A stretch of 9,958 nt of DNA from Epsilonproteobacteria bacterium UBA6211 (GTDB lineage Bacteria > Campylobacterota > Campylobacteria > Campylobacterales > Arcobacteraceae), in NCBI GenBank assembly GCA_002421845.1, contig DISL01000022.1, positions 1 through 9,958 of the forward strand, written 5' to 3'. Position 1 is the first letter of the stretch. Every line of letters begins with the position of its first letter. Shown piece after piece: positions 6,694 to 9,958 of this stretch. The notes beneath the pieces are model-generated. The model worked only from the letters and a program-made list of their open reading frames with translations, made no database searches and was not told where the DNA came from. The translations under genes were made by a program, and so were the position numbers.

Positions 6694-7029
6694 TCAACCT
6701 TTTGGGATATCAAGATAAGCTCTTAACTCTTTCATCTTGTTATCTTCCCATTCTATGATATCTGTTCCAGTTAAGATAGTATCATCAAGTTTTAATACAA
6801 ATTCTATAATTGTTGTTTGATTATCTTGATAGATGTTTTTAGCACTAAAATCTAAAGTAGTACATGAATCAAATATACCTTTGATAGCGTGGAGGACTTC
6901 CTCTTTCCCTTCTATTCTTTTTACTACTGGATCCTCTAATGCAAAATCATCAATAAAAAGTTCAGCACATTTATCCAAATCTTTACTATCAAAAGCCTCT
7001 ATATATTTTTTTGTAAGTTCTTTTAGCAT
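6694..7029 (-). CDS. NTF2-like / SnoaL-like small protein
   Basis: A 111-residue protein that fits the NTF2/SnoaL (steroid delta-isomerase-like) fold. It begins with an amphipathic helix containing YIEAFDSKDLD (9-19), then the short F-x-x-DP element around D33-P34, the helix GKEEVLHAIKGIF (41-53) and a curved sheet ending in IEWEDNKMKELRAYLD (92-107). The fold is a cone with a pocket that can hold an isomerase, hydratase, lyase or merely binding function, so no reaction can be assigned. It sits between two homologous nucleotidyltransferases and directly before a cupin of similar size, which suggests that both small proteins work on the same low-molecular-weight intermediate; that is inference. 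The ATG has AAAGG at 8 nt and overlaps the upstream gene by 7 nt. No signal peptide or membrane segment is present. Confidence 0.7.
   Translation of the reverse strand: MLKELTKKYIEAFDSKDLDKCAELFIDDFALEDPVVKRIEGKEEVLHAIKGIFDSCTTLDFSAKNIYQDNQTTIIEFVLKLDDTILTGTDIIEWEDNKMKELRAYLDIPKG
6698..6703 (-). promoter_or_regulatory. Ribosome binding site deciding the cupin start
   Basis: AAAAGG on the minus strand, followed by a 6-nt spacer and ATG at 6691. A TTG at 6697 directly touches this site, so it cannot use it as a Shine-Dalgarno sequence, which favours the ATG as the cupin start. Confidence 0.55.
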
Positions 7030-7751
7030 GATATTAGCCTTTCATATTCTTTTATTTTTTGAGGAGTGTAAAATGTATGATATTTTGAATTTTCTATTTG
7101 AAAAATATTTATAGTTTTATTTTCTAATACCATCTCATTTAAAGTTGGAGCAATATAATAAAATCCATTTACACTTGCATCTTTTTTTATCATCTTTGAA
7201 GATGAAAATATAAAATCTTTACCATTTTTAAAGTAATAAAATCCTGCAATTGCACTTTTGCTAATCGGTCTTTTTTCAGCTGTTTCTGTTACTCTGTTTT
7301 GACTATCAAGTCTTACATATGACCATCTTGGGTGAACGGATTCAAATGTGATTACCCCAGAATCACTACTTTCAAAACTATTAATCACTTCATCTAAACA
7401 AATATCAAATAATTGATCTGCATTAGAGATAATAAGTGGTGTATCGTTATTTATATATTCTACTGCCATCATAGCACTACATGCTGCACCTTTTGTTTCA
7501 TTATCAAGTTTGATGATTTTACAAGTATGATTTGTAAGGATATTGAGTACATTATCAAGATGGTATTTTTTGCAATCTTCACTATTCACTATAAAGATAA
7601 ATTGTTTCTCTTTTTTAATTGAACTAAAATTATCTATGATATGTTCTATCATAGTTTTACCATTGAATTCTATCAAAGGTTTTGGAAAAGGATATTCAGC
7701 TTCTGGGAAAAATTGATTTTTACCAGCTAATGGTATAAGTATATTTATCAT
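7023..7751 (-). CDS. Divergent NTP_transferase-family nucleotidyltransferase, altered signature motif
   Basis: A 242-residue protein of the sugar-phosphate-nucleotidyltransferase fold, equal in length and clearly homologous to the product at 5634-6362. Shared features include the MINI-IP-AG N-terminus, KPLI with K24, a GKTMI turn at 31-35, the NADQ metal-binding element (N110-Q113, D112), WSY at 143-145 and the K160-x-x-IS stretch. However, the nucleotide-binding signature that reads GQGSRF in the paralogue reads GKNQFF here (10-15), losing the second Gly and the Arg, and the C-terminal GTPEDL is FYTPQK (227-232). It is therefore either a specialised subfamily with different nucleotide handling or a regulatory/non-catalytic partner. 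The ATG follows a strong AAGGAGAG at about 5 nt and overlaps the upstream stop by 4 nt; its TAA lies inside the next gene's start (7-nt overlap). Substrate unknown. Confidence 0.75.
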   Translation of the reverse strand: MINILIPLAGKNQFFPEAEYPFPKPLIEFNGKTMIEHIIDNFSSIKKEKQFIFIVNSEDCKKYHLDNVLNILTNHTCKIIKLDNETKGAACSAMMAVEYINNDTPLIISNADQLFDICLDEVINSFESSDSGVITFESVHPRWSYVRLDSQNRVTETAEKRPISKSAIAGFYYFKNGKDFIFSSSKMIKKDASVNGFYYIAPTLNEMVLENKTINIFQIENSKYHTFYTPQKIKEYERLISC

Positions 7752-8383
7752 TTCATCTCTCCTTCAAAAAGTGCTATATGTTTTTTTATATTTTCATAGT
7801 TTACATCTTCTACACTATCTACTATCATCACATTTGCTCCACTAGCTCTTGCTGCTTTAATACCATTTTCATTGTCTTCTACTATCATGCACTCTTTTGG
7901 ATTTAGTCCCATTCTCTGTATCGCTTTATTATACATTTCAGGGTCTGGCTTACCATTTCTTACATCTTGATTTGAGATATAAAAGTCAAGGTATTGTTCT
8001 AGTGAAGCTTTTTGCATCATGACCTCTATAGTATTTCTTATAGAGTTTGAGCATACAGCCATATTGTAACCCTCATTTTTGAGTTTGCTTAATGCATATT
8101 CGTGGTAAAACCTTGGTTTACACTCTGCATAAACTATCTCCATAGTATATTGTTGTTTCATATCATTTATAAAAGTATGCAGCCCTTTTGGAAGACCTCG
8201 CTCATGGGTAAGCATCTCTAACTTCTTTTTTGTAGGAAGTCCATCATAAGTCACAAGATGGTCATATCTACTTATCTCCATACCAAATAGCTGAAGTGCT
8301 TTATTTAGTGCTTCATAATGCCAATCTTTGGCTTCTATTAGTACACCATCCATATCAAATATTACTGCTTTTATTTTACTCAT
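7748..8383 (-). CDS. HAD-IA family hydrolase (probable phosphatase, beta-phosphoglucomutase-like)
   Basis: A 211-residue cytoplasmic haloacid-dehalogenase hydrolase. All four HAD motifs are visible: DxDGV with nucleophile D10 and acid/base D12, motif II Ser in CSNS (S112), the lysine in GKPDP (K145) and the acidic motif ED at 169-170 that binds Mg2+. The region between motifs I and II (about 20-85) is a helical C1 cap, as in subfamily IA. Such enzymes usually remove phosphate from small metabolites, and some are mutases. Between a GDPD-like enzyme and a nucleotidyltransferase, it probably dephosphorylates or otherwise processes a pathway intermediate for the polysaccharide; this role is inferred. 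Its ATG abuts the stop of the gene before it and has AAAGGAG about 9 nt upstream; its own TGA overlaps the next start by 4 nt. Length is normal for the family and no key residue is missing. Confidence 0.85.
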   Translation of the reverse strand: MSKIKAVIFDMDGVLIEAKDWHYEALNKALQLFGMEISRYDHLVTYDGLPTKKKLEMLTHERGLPKGLHTFINDMKQQYTMEIVYAECKPRFYHEYALSKLKNEGYNMAVCSNSIRNTIEVMMQKASLEQYLDFYISNQDVRNGKPDPEMYNKAIQRMGLNPKECMIVEDNENGIKAARASGANVMIVDSVEDVNYENIKKHIALFEGEMK

Positions 8384-9010
8384 CTAAAAAAACTCCTTTG
8401 CAATTTCAGGATAATCTGTACATATCATAAGATTATCTATTCCTAATTCTTGTTCTATCTCTTTATAATGTTGCCACTCTTTTTGATATTCTCTTTTGTG
8501 AAGGTCTGGGGATACTATACATACTTGCTTGTTATTTTTTATATGTTTTTCTATCACTTCTTTCGTGATCCAATGCCCTCTAAACTCATCAAGCCAAACT
8601 CCACAAGCTTCATCATAAAATGATGGAACCTTTTCATACTCACTCTCTCGTGTAAATGCTTTAATATTTTGTTTAAGAAATTGTAATCCATCAGGAACTG
8701 ACATATCAAAAACGAAGTAATTAGTTATTTTATACACTTGTAAAAGCTCTTTAAGTTTTATTTGAAGTCCATCTGCTTTTACATTCAATGCTAATGGCAA
8801 TCTATTGTCATATTTATTATAAATCTCAAACATTTCTTTTGCACTAATACATTTTTCATCTGCCATATCATGAGATATTACAAGCTCACCTTTATAATCT
8901 CTTATATCTGTTTCTGTACCAAATCCTAAAGAAAAACTTCTTTCAAATGCTATTGGAAGATTTTTTTCATGTATTTCTTTCCAATAACCTCTATGCGATA
9001 GTATTATCAT
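8384..9010 (-). CDS. GDPD-like (glycerophosphodiester phosphodiesterase superfamily) protein of polysaccharide locus
   Basis: A 208-residue soluble protein with the start of a glycerophosphodiester phosphodiesterase TIM barrel. It has HRG at 5-8 (H6, R7), N17 and AF at 21-22, the acidic pair E33/D35 and the HD at 47-48. In characterised GDPDs the two histidines are catalytic and the acidic pair binds the metal. The usual following Glu of the E-x-K strand is replaced by Asn (N76-V-K78). The C-terminal TDYPE at 198-202 matches the family's closing strand. There is no signal peptide, so it probably acts in the cytoplasm on a phosphodiester intermediate rather than on periplasmic lipid-derived substrates. 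The start is an ATG preceded by a strong AAGGAGGA at about 9 nt and overlaps the upstream gene by 4 nt. The next gene (HAD phosphatase) starts directly after its TAG. Family assignment is good; substrate unknown. Confidence 0.75.
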   Translation of the reverse strand: MIILSHRGYWKEIHEKNLPIAFERSFSLGFGTETDIRDYKGELVISHDMADEKCISAKEMFEIYNKYDNRLPLALNVKADGLQIKLKELLQVYKITNYFVFDMSVPDGLQFLKQNIKAFTRESEYEKVPSFYDEACGVWLDEFRGHWITKEVIEKHIKNNKQVCIVSPDLHKREYQKEWQHYKEIEQELGIDNLMICTDYPEIAKEFF

Positions 9011-9958
9011 TTATAAGATTCCTCCTTATTATTTAATATCAATACACATAAATATCCAAACAATGTAATCGGTATAAATACAAAAGCGGAAAATCCTGCA
9101 TGAAACAAACCAAATGTAAATATATATATAAACATTACTTTAGATTTTACACTTAACTTTGTAAAAAGTTGCCATAACATAATCAACCATAAAGAAGTAA
9201 TTATCAGACCAAAGTTCAAAACTGTTTGCAAGACTGAATTATGAGGATAAACTCCATTATGCAAAGTTGTATAATATTCACCATAACCAAACAGTAAAGT
9301 TTTTAATCCATCATTTAATATCATCGATAGACTATCGTTTATTATTTTAATTCTATTTCCTCCATCTGCAAATAATTCCATTCTAGAAGAGAATAAATAT
9401 GCCAAACCTATTAATACAAGTACACCTATGATAAATAAAAACTTCTTTTTTGTTTTTCGTTTTATATTTCCAAAAAACTCATAGTAAGTAAATGCTAAGA
9501 TCAAAGCCACTAAGCTGGCTCTTGCCATTGAAATAAATAAACCAAACAATAGCAAATATATTAATAATTTTTGATACTTAATATTTTTTCTATTAAATAA
9601 TAACAAAATCAAAGCAATACCTGATAAAAAACTATATTGAACTCGATCTAAAGTAAATCCTCGAAAGGTATCTACTATATACAATTGTGGAGCAAAATCA
9701 AATAAAAAATATTTTTCAAAAGTCACTGTAGCATGCAAAATATGAATAAGTAAAGGTACCAACAAATATAGGCATAATACATATATAAATATTTTTTGTA
9801 TTTTTTTATAGTCAATATTTTGATTTGTATTTTGAGATATTTTAAAAAAAGTATCATATAAAAATATAGTAAGTATAATACCTAAAAAAAACATTCCTCT
9901 TATTTGTGATTCATTCAATAAATAATATACAATAAACACCAAGGTAAAAAACATCATA
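9007..9958 (-). CDS. O-antigen polymerase/ligase family (Wzy/WaaL-like) membrane protein, N-terminus outside window
   Basis: Probable integral inner-membrane protein of the O-antigen polymerase/ligase superfamily, which joins lipid-linked repeat units or transfers a finished glycan on the periplasmic side. About 316 residues are visible, starting from an ATG-ATG at the very edge of the window. The frame stays open to the edge and relatives are usually around 400 residues or more, so the true start probably lies outside. About eight or nine hydrophobic segments can be seen (roughly residues 2-14, 20-35, 54-76, 107-121, 131-158, 172-190, 246-266, 272-292, 294-309). Family-like signs are the ARAS motif at 145-148, a GYG at 224-226 and the HN pair at 239-240 before a hydrophobic helix, which resembles the Wzy_C ligase/polymerase region. 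Polymerase cannot be told from ligase by sequence alone; position inside a repeat-unit cluster favours polymerase. The stop overlaps the next gene by 4 nt (ATGA). Confidence 0.75.
   Translation of the reverse strand, partial: MMFFTLVFIVYYLLNESQIRGMFFLGIILTIFLYDTFFKISQNTNQNIDYKKIQKIFIYVLCLYLLVPLLIHILHATVTFEKYFLFDFAPQLYIVDTFRGFTLDRVQYSFLSGIALILLLFNRKNIKYQKLLIYLLLFGLFISMARASLVALILAFTYYEFFGNIKRKTKKKFLFIIGVLVLIGLAYLFSSRMELFADGGNRIKIINDSLSMILNDGLKTLLFGYGEYYTTLHNGVYPHNSVLQTVLNFGLIITSLWLIMLWQLFTKLSVKSKVMFIYIFTFGLFHAGFSAFVFIPITLFGYLCVLILNNKEESYK

Noticed and set aside
6330..7622. Plus-strand open frames at 6330-6557, 6833-7114 and 7413-7622
   Set aside because: All are antisense to the cupin, NTF2-like and nucleotidyltransferase genes. 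Their translations show only Ser/Phe/Ile-rich low-complexity sequence and no motif.
9117..9131. Short TA-rich repeat near 9120 as a regulatory or recombination element
   Set aside because: It is short, lies inside the polymerase coding region and is unremarkable for the base composition.

Overview
The window looks like the inside of a surface-polysaccharide (capsule or lipopolysaccharide O-antigen) gene cluster. It is very AT-rich (roughly 30% G+C by eye), and its genes have Lys/Ile/Asn-rich products, tight overlaps and a poly-G tract inside a surface-modification gene. This combination fits a Campylobacterota bacterium (Arcobacter-, Sulfurimonas- or Sulfurospirillum-like) best, but no marker gene is present and the assignment is an inference.

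Every gene lies on the minus strand, so the operon reads from right to left. No gap between genes exceeds 15 nt and most junctions overlap (ATGA, TTGA or TAATG), so the window appears to be one translationally coupled transcript. No promoter, terminator, RNA gene, insertion sequence or CRISPR array was seen. The outermost genes run off the window: a Wzy-type polymerase/ligase lacks its N-terminus at the right edge, and a WbuB/WbjE-type glycosyltransferase lacks its C-terminus at the left edge.

In transcription order there are four blocks. (1) Positions 9958-9007: an integral-membrane O-antigen polymerase/ligase family protein. (2) Positions 9010-5634: a compact set of small enzymes, namely a GDPD-like phosphodiesterase, a HAD-IA phosphatase, a nucleotidyltransferase with an eroded signature motif, an NTF2/SnoaL-like protein, a cupin and a second nucleotidyltransferase with an intact signature. 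Together these look like a pathway that makes and activates a small phosphorylated, possibly non-sugar, decoration; the product cannot be named from sequence. (3) Positions 5634-3408: an OafA-like acyltransferase broken by a G8 tract, followed by a GT4-like glycosyltransferase with a TTG start. (4) Positions 3415-1: a three-enzyme nucleotide-sugar set (WbjB/CapE-type dehydratase-epimerase, WbjD/CapG-type C2-epimerase, RmlD-like reductase) and the start of its matching glycosyltransferase. The RmlD-like reductase points to UDP-N-acetyl-L-quinovosamine (or L-rhamnosamine) rather than UDP-N-acetyl-L-fucosamine.

The most notable feature is the acyltransferase. It is read out of frame only because the G tract has 8 residues, and one added G gives an uninterrupted 363-residue protein. 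This is the hallmark of a phase-variable surface modification, seen here in the OFF state. The second is the uncharacterised small-enzyme module with two diverged nucleotidyltransferases.
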